Below, piece after piece: positions 10,216 to 18,602 of a stretch of DNA of 22,915 nt; within the stretch, counting starts at the first letter, position 1, and every line of letters begins with the position of its first letter. The position numbers were made by a program, and so were the translations under genes. Location: assembly GCA_004565275.1 (NCBI GenBank), contig SDOX01000008.1, forward strand, positions 67,188-90,102, written 5' to 3'. The DNA comes from Nannochloropsis salina CCMP1776. Lineage: Eukaryota; Sar; Eustigmatophyceae; Eustigmatales; Monodopsidaceae. Under the pieces are notes generated by a model. The model saw only the letters and a program-made list of their open reading frames with translations. It was not told the origin of the DNA and did no database searches.

Positions 10216-10315
10216 NNNNNNNNNNNNNNNNNNNNNNNNNNNNNNNNNNNNNNNNNNNNNNNNNNNNNNNNNNNNNNNNNNNNNNNNNNNNNNNNNNNNN
10301 NNNNNNNNNNNNNNN
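10216..10315. other. Assembly gap (100 N)
   Basis: Exactly 100 unknown bases, a common placeholder for a gap of unknown length. Missing PRORP upstream exons and the missing middle of RAB3GAP2 may both belong here. Confidence 0.99.
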
Positions 10316-10477
10316 TCGCGCGCTGGATTGCATCCTTGTTAAGGAATATGCAACCCCTCTCTCCGTTCCCGCCTTCCTCCGTGCCTGTCGGGCGGGGCAG
10401 GCTGGGGGGGAGGGCGACGTGGGAGGGGAGGGGGAGGGAAGGGGAGGAGGGAGGGGCCGGTCAGGCCAGCCTCTTGC

Positions 10478-13400
10478 TCCTTTGCTGAGAAGGAGAGGGC
10501 GCTCCGGTGGCGGGAAAGGGGAGAAGCCGCGAGGGGAGAGAGAAGGGGCGGAAAGAGGAGGGGACGAGGACGGGGGGGAGGACGGGGGGAGGACGGGGAC
10601 GAGGACGGGGGGGAGGAGAGCTTCAGCGATCGGGCCAAGGCCCTGCGCCTGGTCTTCCGGCCCCTGCTGCAGGACGTGTTCGCGCTCCACACGCTGGAGG
10701 AGGTGATAACGTGCTTGGGATGGTCGGAGGGAGAGGCCGTGACGGCCTTCGTGGACTGGTTCCTGGACCTCCCAGCGGCCTTGGCGGCGAGGCTGGTGGA
10801 GGGCGGGGCGGAGGGAGGGAAGGAGGGCGGGGGGGAGGGCGGGGCGGGGTTGTCGTCGCCCGTGGCGAGATGGCTGTTGGAGAGGTTGGTGAGGGTGGGA
10901 GGGGCCGGGGGAGGGACCGGCGGAGGGACCGGCGGAGGGGGGGAGGGAGCGCATAGGAAGGGGAAAGGAACCTGTTTGCTGCGTTATGGCAGGGATGGCG
11001 AGGACCAGGGCGAAGACGAGAGCGGGGGGGAGGACGGGGGGGAGGACGCAGGGGAGGTCGAGCATGCCCAACTGGCAGTGGAAGACTTTCTGGGGCCCGT
11101 TCACTCCCGTTGCTACCGCAGCCCTCGCCTGCCGCAAGCCTTCGCTCTGGTTACCCTCTGTCGGCGCCTCCTCCTCCACCTCGCCCTCCGACGCGAGGCC
11201 CAGTCGTTGGGGAAATTTCCAGCTCGGGCCACGGGACGCCGCTGGGAACGGTTGCAGCGTCAGCTGCGCGTCAGCTGTCTCCTCGCCCATCGCCTTAACT
11301 TGTGGGAGACCCGGGCGCGGGAGCCCCCCAGCGCGTTGGACGGGGGCGAGACTTCCCTCTTTGGCCTGCTGGCCTGGGAGGAACTGGAGCGTGCCTCGTC
11401 TCCACAAGCCTGTCTAGAGCTAGAGCAAAGCTGCGCCCAGCAGCAGCAAAGGCGCCGGCAACGGCAGGCGGGAGGGCGGGAAGGAGGGCGGGAAGGAGGG
11501 CGGGAGGAAGGCACCGAGGTAGGGGAGGCCTGGGGAAAAGAGGCGGATGCTCGGTGGAGGGAGATGATCGCCACGCTATGGGGAATGAAAGGCCCGCGTC
11601 CCGCCCTCCCTCCCCCCCTCCTCCTCTCCTTCCCATGGCACATTCAACCCCTTCCCCTCGCCTGCCACCGCGTCCGGCTCCTCCTCTCCCTCTGGGACCA
11701 CGCCCCTCCCTCCGAGACCTCCCTCCCCAAGCTCCTTGCCGCCCGCGATCACCTCCATCCGGCGGCCGTTCAATGCCCGCAGCTCGCCGCCGCCGTCGCG
11801 CTCGACCTCTGGAAGCGATTCCTCCTTCCTCGCCTCCAACCCCTCCTGGACGGAGGCAGGTCAAGCGAGACCGCCTGCCCTCCCTCCCGCCCTCCCTCTC
11901 GCCCTCCTCCCCTCCTTGCTTTTTCCCGCACGGGACCGGAGGCTGCGCTCAGTGTCTTTCGCTCCTTCCTCTTCTTCATCCAGAAAGGGCTTGATACAGA
12001 TGCCACCGCCTCCCTCCCTTCCTCCACCCTTCCCTCCTCCTCCCCCTCCTCCTCCCCCGTTCCCTCCGCCCGCGCCCCCGTCTCCCTCTCTCTTCCCCTT
12101 GTCCTCGTCCCTCCTCGTGGCCCCCTCCGCCTCCACCCTCCCTCCCTCCTCCTCCCCTTCCACCCTCCCTCCCTCCTCCTCCCCCTCCACCCTCCCTCCC
12201 TCCTCCTCCCCTTCCACCTCACCGGAAGGGGGAGGAGGTGTGGCCCCTTCCTCAGGACCGGTACTGCTTCCAAGCGCTTTCCTCCTTCAACCTTCACCCT
12301 CCCTCCCTCCCGCCCTCAAGCAGCACCCGCGCCTCCTCCACGTCTTAACGCTTCAGACTGTAATTCAAGCATGGGACCTCTCTTCCATCCTCCCTTTTCC
12401 CTCTCCTCCCCCTCTCTGCATGAACGACGCCCTCTCCACCCCCCCCTTCCCTCCCTCTCTCTCTTCCCCTCCCTCCCTCCCTCCTTCCCCCTCCGGCGTG
12501 CGGAGGAGGAAGAGAGGAAGTCGAGGGAGGAGGGACGACGATCTCTCCTTCTTCGAGGGTCTCCATCAACTGGGCAGAGGGGCTAGTCAATGGCGTGGTC
12601 CGCTCTCTCTCCCTTCCCCCCCCCTTCTCTCCCTTTCTCCCCGCCTCCTTCCTTCCTCCTTCTCCTCCTCCCCTCCGTCCTTCCTCCCGTCGTTTCCTCT
12701 TCTTTCCTTCCCGAAACATCACCGACCAAATCTTTCTTCCTCCCTTTTTCCCTCCCTCCCTCCTTCCCTCTCCTCCCTCCCCTCCCTCCCTCCCCTCCCT
12801 CCCTCCTCTCCCCTCCTTCCCCTCCTCCCTCCCTCCCTCCCTCAGCCGGTCTACGCCGCCGCCCAGGCGCTGGACATTCCCTGCGAGTGGGTCCGGACAC
12901 AGCACATTCTCTTCCTCCTCCGTCGCGGCGACGACGTCTTGGCCGAGGATTTGATGGTGCAGGTAGGGAGGGAGGGAGGGAGGGAGGTAGGGAGGGAGGG
13001 AGGGAATGGGGGCACATGGCGCGCACCTCACTGTCCATCACATTGCAGCAGAAGGAAGGGTAAAGGGTGAAAGGAACCGATCTCATGATATTTGGCCCTT
13101 GTTTCACCCTCCCTCTCTCCTTCCCTCCCTCCTTCCCTCCCTCCTTCCCTCCCTTCTTCCCTCCCTGCTGCCCCTCCCTTCTTCCCCCCCTTCTTGCAGG
13201 TAGAGGCCCCGGACCTTCTCGTCTCCCCCGTCCTCGCCCTCCTTCGCCAGCGCCTCGCCTCCATACTCATCAGCCTTCGAGGCGGAGGGCCCAGATCGGC
13301 TCAGGTAGGTACTTCCACAGCCCCTTATCTCCCGTCTCCCCCGTCCAAGATAGGGAGTAGGGTAGACGCCGCCACTCCCTCCTCCCTCACACGGACTTGC

Positions 13401-14284
13401 CCCCCCCCACCCCCCCCCAATGAGGGCAGTTGTTCGCTACCCTGGACGCAGACACCTGCGAGTGGATCCTTTCGAGTCCGAAGGAAAAGGCTTTGGCAAG
13501 GTCAGAGGGCGACGGGGAGGAGGCGGCCGGTCGAGGTAAGGAGGGAGGGAGGGAGGGAGGGAGGGAGGGAGGAGTGGGGGCATGGAAAGGAAGGAGGGTG
13601 GCCCAGGGACGTCGCTAGCCCCAGAGGCCGGGGGCCGCGGGCTCCTTTTTCGAAGGTGTTTCTCGTACCTCCGGCCTCGCGCCCCCCCCCCCCCGTGATG
13701 GAGGGTGGGGGAGTAGCTACCGTGGCATCAGGGACACCCAAAAAGAAGAAACCTCCCTCCCGCAATGGGGGGAAGGGGAAGGCCCTCTTGACAGGGCGCG
13801 CGGGGAGCTTTTCGACTCCTCGAGCCCGCGTGGCCCTCCCACGAGCCATGGCCACAGCGCTTTTCTACCCTATGTGTCGTCTCGCCCCTCTCTGGCGCTC
13901 GGTCCTTTGCTCCTGTTTCCTTTTCGTCTGGGTGTCGCCCCCGTCGCCCTTTCAATTCGCCCAACTCTAATCGTCTCTTGGCATTCTGTACTCCGTCTTT
14001 CTCCTCACTGCCCCCCCCCCCCCCTTCCCCTCCCTAATTCACTTCCTGTGTCAGCCATCACGGGTCCGCTACGTCCCACCTCTCTGGTCGGAACCCTCAA
14101 CTTCCTCCTCAGATTCTTGGGCCTGCTCGCGCCTGAGAAATGCCCGCAGCAATCCAAGCAATTGCAAGCCCTGGTGACGCTCACAGCGGCGCTTGTCAAG
14201 GCGGGACGGGAGGGGGAGAAAGAAGCAGGAGGGGGAACGGCGGGCGGCGACTCGGAAATGTCAAAAGGAAATGGAGCAACATAA
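10478..14284 (+). CDS. RAB3GAP2: Rab3 GTPase-activating protein non-catalytic subunit, C-terminal part
   Basis: Pieces follow the order of animal RAB3GAP2. SFSDRAKALRLVFRPLLQ and LHTLEEVITCLGWSEGEA start after the gap. RWERLQRQLRVSCLLAHRL, FPWHIQPLPLACHRVRLLL and AAAVALDLWKRFLLPRL lie in frame 2. HPRLLHVLTLQTVIQAWDL (frame 0, about 12325-12380) matches HHSILCSILYAVMRFSL. Exon 12846-12962 (EWVRTQHILFLL, GDDVLAEDLMVQ) and exon 13200-13304 (LLRQRLASIL) match the family's VRRHYV...G-x-D-x-L-x-E...QV...GQRLA. Exon 13430-13535 has LFATLDADTCEWIL (family LLARLPPTLCTWLK). Last exon 14055-14284 has LLRFLGLLAPEK, then a Gly-rich tail and TAA. Introns 12963-13199, 13305-13429 (both phase 0) and 13536-14054 (phase 1) have GT-AG ends and matching phases. 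Frame changes 2 to 0 around 12000-12230 inside a Ser/Pro-coding CCCT region, by an intron or an indel. Exon edges between 12390 and 12845 are unresolved. Confidence 0.82.
12440..12845. repeat. CCCT-rich intron and flanking coding of RAB3GAP2
   Basis: Nearly pure pyrimidine on the plus strand: CCCT, CCTCC and TTCC units with a non-repeat stretch at 12500-12600. The intron ends with CCCTCAG at 12845. The donor is somewhere after 12590; GTG|GTCCGC near 12597 is one option. All long frames across it on either strand are repeat artefacts. Confidence 0.65.
12963..13199 (+). repeat. RAB3GAP2 intron with GGGA tract at 5' end and CCCT tract at 3' end
   Basis: The intron begins GTAGGGAGGGAGGGAGGG and stays GGGA-rich to about 13010. 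It then has a short mixed segment and ends with CCCTCC/CCTT units from 13108 to the TTGCAG acceptor at 13199. The two halves are complementary in the transcript and could pair. The same plan is seen in introns 9036-9157 and 13536-14054 of this gene. Confidence 0.75.
13536..14054 (+). other. Long last intron of RAB3GAP2
   Basis: 519 nt, GT-AG, phase 1 on both sides. It opens with GTAAGG and GGGA units (to about 13575) and ends with a C-run, CCCTCCC and TGTCAG. The middle (13600-13990) is ordinary sequence with an open frame of about 90 codons from an ATG at 13698, Lys/Arg-rich then hydrophobic. Animal relatives need no extra exon here, so I treat it as intron. Confidence 0.6.
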
Positions 14285-14702
14285 AGCTGAAAAAGAATGT
14301 AAATGCATCATCTTTGGCCGGTTGGTCTCTTGTGTTGGTTTAAAAGCAGTTTGCTGAATCCTAATTGTTCTGCGTGGTTGTAAGGTTCATAAAAAAAGAC
14401 GAGCCCCATCACGCCTAATAACATGCAAGCCTCATGGATCTTTCCCCCGCCATGCACACGGGACGGCGTAGAATATGACACACAAGGACAGAGACGCCCA
14501 CAATGACTTGTAGCTGGTGCTGCATTACAAAGCAGATGCAAACTAATAGAGGCCGGGGTTAGCCCCCTCCCTCCCTCTTGACCAATGAGATGACGAGGGT
14601 CCTAGACGCGATGAGAAAAGGGCCGCTCCCGCAGTCTTTGAATCGCGTGAAAAAACGTGCCAAGGGGCTAGAGGGCTCGTGTTGCGTGGCGTGTGGGAAG
14701 GA
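14285..14702. other. Convergent spacer between RAB3GAP2 and the S8 protease
   Basis: About 420 bp between two convergent stop codons. It holds both 3' UTRs. No open frame or repeat of note is seen, apart from a short CCCTCCCTC at about 14567. Confidence 0.6.
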
Positions 14703-14705
14703 GGG

Positions 14706-17700
14706 CTACCTCCCATGCTTGGAAGGTTTTCCAGGGGAAGCGATGGGCGCCACCGAGGCCGGCGGCCTTTTCCCCAGCCTGTTGGACCTCCGCGGGCGAG
14801 GAGACGCGGCGGCCGGAGGGGCCGTAGTTTCCCACAGGTCCTCTTCCTCCTCGTCCCGACAATGCTTGCGCATCCAGACAAGCCCGCCGCAGCACGCGAG
14901 CAAGAGACTGAGGACGACGACCACCACCAGCACGGAGGTCCTGTCGGTGACGCCTGTGGCCGGCCCTCCCTCCACTTGTTCCGTCTGGAGGCATTGGCCG
15001 GCACAGGCAGTCAGGCCCCAGCACGTGTCGTCGGAAGCGACGGCCGTGCAGAAGGTGGTGACCGCCCTCTCGGTGTAGTTGAACGGCCCGCTCGCGTTTC
15101 CCTCGAAGCCATCGGAGGTGATGGCCACCGTGAAAGTGGAGCAGGCCGTGGTGTTGAAGACTACGGCCAGGAATTCGGCGGTTTCCGGGGAGTACCTGAG
15201 CACTTGGGCACCAAGCTGCACGGCCGGGTCACTCACACAGCTCCATGTGTAGCTCTGCGGGGGCTCCGACGCACGAGGCAGATTGTGCCCGACCAAGAGC
15301 CCCTGCTTCCCATCCGTGGCGACAGACAGGACCTTCGGGACGGCATTGGGAAACAGCTGCGGGCTTTTTTCGAACTGGCCCGTGATGACCAAGGCATAGG
15401 GCTGGGGCCCCGCGGCCACGGAGGCGCCGACGACCTGGATGGAGACGGGAGCGCCCACCAAGGGGTCGGGAATCACCAGCTGCTCCACGTTGTTGATGGA
15501 ATTGGGCCCGGCCGTGGAGGTCCAGCCGTTAGCGAAGTAACGGCTACCGTCCCCTTGGGTGGCCGTTAGATCCAGGTCGTTAATCAAAGTCCGACTGGAA
15601 ACGGTCACGGCGGCCGGATGGTCGTACCATGCCAGGGTCACCTTGAGGGTGGCATTCGAGGTGGGAACGACCTCGTAACGCGCAGACTGGCCCTGGCTGA
15701 GCTGCGGGCAGGAGACACAGCCTTTACCCTCTGCATCCCCCTCCCAAGCACCGTCCACGAAGAGGACGTTGGGGTTCTCGCTCCCCTGGAAGTAGGTGAC
15801 GAACTTGGCAGCCACCAGCCCGTAGCCCTGGTCGTAGTTGGGGTATTGGATGAATCGCGTGTTGTGCTTGGTTGCCTCCGGACCGGTCATCGGCAAGGCG
15901 GAATTGATCAGCATGGCCTTCAAGAGGGCACCCATGGGCACAAAGGCGTGGGCGGCGCTTGGCCAGCCCAAAGGGTAGAAGCCCCTCACAAAGTACTCGC
16001 GCAAGAGGGCCGCGGTCCCAGCCACGTGGGGAGTGGCCATGCTGGTGCCCGCCACCCCCTGGATATAACACTGGTTCGGAGGGCTGTCCGCCTGGGAATA
16101 GGCGCTGGCTACGTAGTACCCAGGGGCACAGACATCGATCCCGAAGCGCATGTCAAAGGTGGGTCCTCGCGAGGAGAAGAAGGCCACGTCCGGCCGGTCC
16201 ACATTGTTGGTGGTGGCGCCCACAGCCACCGAGTTCTTGCTCAAAGCAGGCGTCCCAATCGTCCCCGCCCGGGAACCGCCATTCCCAGAGGCGTAGAGGA
16301 TGAGGAAGTCTTGGTGCTCCCACAAGTAGGCATCCGTCTGTCGCATCTCCGCGCTGTTGTCGGAGATGCTGGACCCCCAGGAGTTGCTGTGGATGCGCCC
16401 GCCCAAGTTGTAGGTGCGGGGGAAAAGGCCGGTGGCGAGGTCGGGGGGGAGGTAGAGAAAGGTGTCGTGGGGAAGGCCGATGTCAAAGAAGGCGAGTTTG
16501 GCTGTAGACGGGAAAGATACAGGGGGAAAGGGGAGGGGTAAGGAAAAGATGACGTGGGTGAAGCGAGTCACGAAAAGGAGCGACGTCAAGCAGATTCGGC
16601 CCACCCACCCGGCAGGCGTCCCCACCGAAAGAACACAGTACGCACCGGCCCATGCCGCCCCCCGGAATTTGAAGCCTTTGCTGGTCGGAGCCATCTCCGC
16701 CGGGTATCCTACCGCGGACCCTGCCACGTGGGTCCCGTGGCCAGAGGGAACCCCTTCCCCTCCATCGGCGTAGGCGAAGTACTCCCGGATCTTCCGATGC
16801 TTCGCGCTCTGGTAAGTGGGCACGACAGCGCCTGTGTCCGGGTCATAGACCGGTTCGAAGGTGACGGGGTGCTCCGAGTCGTGGAAAAAACAGCTGGCAA
16901 CGTCCAAGCCCGTGTCGGCCAACCCCACCACCTCGCCCTCCCCCGTCAGCCCCTGGTCCCACAGCCAGGTGCTCCCCCGCTTCCCATCCACCCCCAGGCT
17001 CGTGCTGTTCGTCCCCGACTGGAGCAGGTAGGCGGCCTCTTTGTTGAAAAGCGAGAACGGCACGGCCAGGTCGATGACGAAAGCCGTGGCGAGCGCCCGC
17101 GACACGTTTGCCGCGACCTCCGCCGTCACCTGCACCGGCACCTTGGAGACCAGGTAGCTCCCATGCCCCGTCGTTTCTACCGTGCAATCGTTGCAGCCGC
17201 CGCCTGGAGAGCTGCCCCCACCCCCGGCGTTCGAATGAGTGACCACTATGCCGACCTCCTGGGGGGGCGCTGCCTGGGGCAAGGGAGGCACGCGGGCCGC
17301 CGTCTCAGGGGAGAGAGGAAGCCCGAGGGCCTCGTGGATGGCACGAAGCGCGTCATCGTGGTACGAGGCTCGGAGAATGTCGTCTGTGTGGCTGCTGATC
17401 AAGGAGTAAATAGCCAGAGTCGAGGTCTCTCCCCTTCCGTCCGACTGCGACGGGGAGGGAACAGAGGAAGCGATTACCGACGCACGGTCGACCACGCGCG
17501 GGGAGATCTTCAGCTCTTCAGGCATAGGCTGCGCGGCCAGAACATTGCTTGACGCGTTCAAAAGCTTCATGGCCGAGGCGTAGGACGCCAGGGCGAACAA
17601 ATAGCGTTTCCCTGTGCCTGAGACGACCAGCTGGTTTAGACTCACGTCCCCCAAGAGAGAGCCCCAGTGTTTGAAGGTCTTGGTCGAGTAGCTGCCCGTG

Positions 17701-18104
17701 TTATGGAGGGTAAAAATCCAGACGCCAGCTTTGTCCGCGACGAGCGCTGAGGTGTTGTAAGCTTGACATACCGTGCACCTGTATTGCTCCTGCAGCGTAT
17801 GTGACGCGCGGCGTGCGGCCCATTCAGGGCGCACAGTCCAGGTACCACGTACAAAAGATTCGCATGTGTCCCGGGTGACAGGGATGAAGCCTTCATTGTT
17901 GGGCCGGATGCAGTATTCGATCACGGGGAAGGAAACAGAGAACTCCTCGTATGGGATGAACGTGTCGTGAGGACATGCGGCGAGGACCTCGGGGTCGCAG
18001 AAAACTGGCGGCTCGCTTGCCAGACACCGGACTAGAAGTACTGAATGAAGCAGCAACAATTTTATAACTAGCAGAAAAGTGCCATGAAGGGGCAACACCA
18101 TCAT
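14706..18104 (-). CDS. Subtilisin-family (S8) serine protease, secreted, single C-terminal transmembrane anchor
   Basis: The unspliced frame has 1132 codons; splicing one intron gives 1084 residues. Order: signal peptide 1-29 (LLVIKLLLLHSVLLVRCLA); a Cys-containing pro-region; S8 domain about 380-770 with Asp397 (VVGLADTGLD), His456 (GHGTHVAG), oxyanion Asn608 (YASGNGG) and Ser688 (GTSMATPHVAG); a beta-sandwich about 810-910 like that of KP-43-type subtilases (INNVEQLVIPDPL, GPQPYALVITG); Cys-rich and Asn-glycosylation-rich segment; transmembrane helix 1057-1078; basic, Pro-rich cytoplasmic tail. All triad residues are present, so it should be active at the cell surface or in the endomembrane system. 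The ATG at 18104 is chosen because it directly precedes the signal peptide. Substrate is unknown. It diverges from the TPM-RING gene. Confidence 0.93.
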   Translation of the reverse strand: MMVLPLHGTFLLVIKLLLLHSVLLVRCLASEPPVFCDPEVLAACPHDTFIPYEEFSVSFPVIEYCIRPNNEGFIPVTRDTCESFVRGTWTVRPEWAARRASHTLQEQYRCTVCQAYNTSALVADKAGVWIFTLHNTGSYSTKTFKHWGSLLGDVSLNQLVVSGTGKRYLFALASYASAMKLLNASSNVLAAQPMPEELKISPRVVDRASVIASSVPSPSQSDGRGETSTLAIYSLISSHTDDILRASYHDDALRAIHEALGLPLSPETAARVPPLPQAAPPQEVGIVVTHSNAGGGGSSPGGGCNDCTVETTGHGSYLVSKVPVQVTAEVAANVSRALATAFVIDLAVPFSLFNKEAAYLLQSGTNSTSLGVDGKRGSTWLWDQGLTGEGEVVGLADTGLDVASCFFHDSEHPVTFEPVYDPDTGAVVPTYQSAKHRKIREYFAYADGGEGVPSGHGTHVAGSAVGYPAEMAPTSKGFKFRGAAWAGAYCVLSVGTPAGWVGRICLTSLLFVTRFTHVIFSLPLPFPPVSFPSTAKLAFFDIGLPHDTFLYLPPDLATGLFPRTYNLGGRIHSNSWGSSISDNSAEMRQTDAYLWEHQDFLILYASGNGGSRAGTIGTPALSKNSVAVGATTNNVDRPDVAFFSSRGPTFDMRFGIDVCAPGYYVASAYSQADSPPNQCYIQGVAGTSMATPHVAGTAALLREYFVRGFYPLGWPSAAHAFVPMGALLKAMLINSALPMTGPEATKHNTRFIQYPNYDQGYGLVAAKFVTYFQGSENPNVLFVDGAWEGDAEGKGCVSCPQLSQGQSARYEVVPTSNATLKVTLAWYDHPAAVTVSSRTLINDLDLTATQGDGSRYFANGWTSTAGPNSINNVEQLVIPDPLVGAPVSIQVVGASVAAGPQPYALVITGQFEKSPQLFPNAVPKVLSVATDGKQGLLVGHNLPRASEPPQSYTWSCVSDPAVQLGAQVLRYSPETAEFLAVVFNTTACSTFTVAITSDGFEGNASGPFNYTERAVTTFCTAVASDDTCWGLTACAGQCLQTEQVEGGPATGVTDRTSVLVVVVVLSLLLACCGGLVWMRKHCRDEEEEDLWETTAPPAAASPRPRRSNRLGKRPPASVAPIASPGKPSKHGR
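16502..16645 (-). other. In-frame 144-nt intron in the protease gene
   Basis: Donor G|GTGCGT at 16645 and acceptor CTACAG ending at 16502, phase 1, with a pyrimidine-rich end. Splicing turns the sequence into AWAAKLAFFDIG, the normal subtilase strand (A-x-AKL). The intron is 48 codons long and has no stop in frame, so the gene reads through if it is retained. The extra residues are hydrophobic and interrupt the domain between His456 and Ser688. Confidence 0.85.
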
Positions 18105-18602
18105 AGCGAAAAGTTGGACGAATTACAGTGTCTTTCAGTGCTGGGAGGCCCAAGAGACTACCGACAAGATCAAAAATTCCACCTCAAAGATTGTCCGACC
18201 AAATGACACCACTCCCGGCCATCGGGCTATCAAGTCATCACACGCGAACGCTGTCGTGACGGTAATGTGCGAATAGACGCGTGAGAATTCAAACTACAGG
18301 TCTTTTGTATCAAGGAGCGGCGGCCCATGTCGCTTGAACACTATATTCGCCAAAATGCCGAGAGATAAAGGACGACCCTCCCCTCCCTCCCTCCCTCCCT
18401 CCCTCTCTCCCTCCCTCCCTCCCTCCCTGTCCCCCACCCACCCACGTCACAGCCAGTGAGAGATGTTTTTGCAGGTGATGGTGGATTGAATCGTGTGTGT
18501 GCTTCTTCTGATGTCGTCTTTGGACCTTCATTTCCTACTTTCCTCCCCTTTCACCCCTCATAGTCTCGTCCCGCGAGTTGGCACGTATTCAATTCTTTTG
18601 CA
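18105..18602. promoter_or_regulatory. Shared divergent promoter region with CCCT tract
   Basis: 498 bp lie between the start codons of two divergent genes (protease to the left, TPM-RING to the right). It must hold both promoters and leaders. A pure CCCT tract occupies 18376-18428, flanked by CACCCACGTCACAG. A TTTTTGCAGGTG at about 18468-18479 could be a splice acceptor of a leader intron. I see no clear TATA box. Confidence 0.45.
18376..18428. repeat. (CCCT)n tract in the divergent spacer
   Basis: About 12 tandem CCCT units with one CTCT interruption. On the minus strand it is a G-tract run able in principle to form a G-quadruplex. Confidence 0.9.

Noticed and set aside
10199-11407. 402-codon minus frame across the gap
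   Set aside because: It contains the N gap and is the complement of RAB3GAP2 coding sequence and CCCT tracts.
12963-13010. Regular repeats considered as a CRISPR array or telomere-like sequence
   Set aside because: Plain 4-base microsatellite without spacers, found in both orientations through the window; not a terminal array.
12583-13107. Gly/Arg/Glu-rich frames on the minus strand around the RAB3GAP2 C-terminal exons
   Set aside because: Produced by GGGA repeats, which lack stops; the plus-strand exons match the family.
13698-13970. About 90-codon frame inside the last RAB3GAP2 intron
   Set aside because: No family match and not needed by the protein; flanking exons join in phase without it.
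14679-15569. 296-codon plus-strand open frame, and others at 15618-17552
   Set aside because: Antisense of the protease, whose triad motifs fix the coding strand. High GC keeps the complement open.
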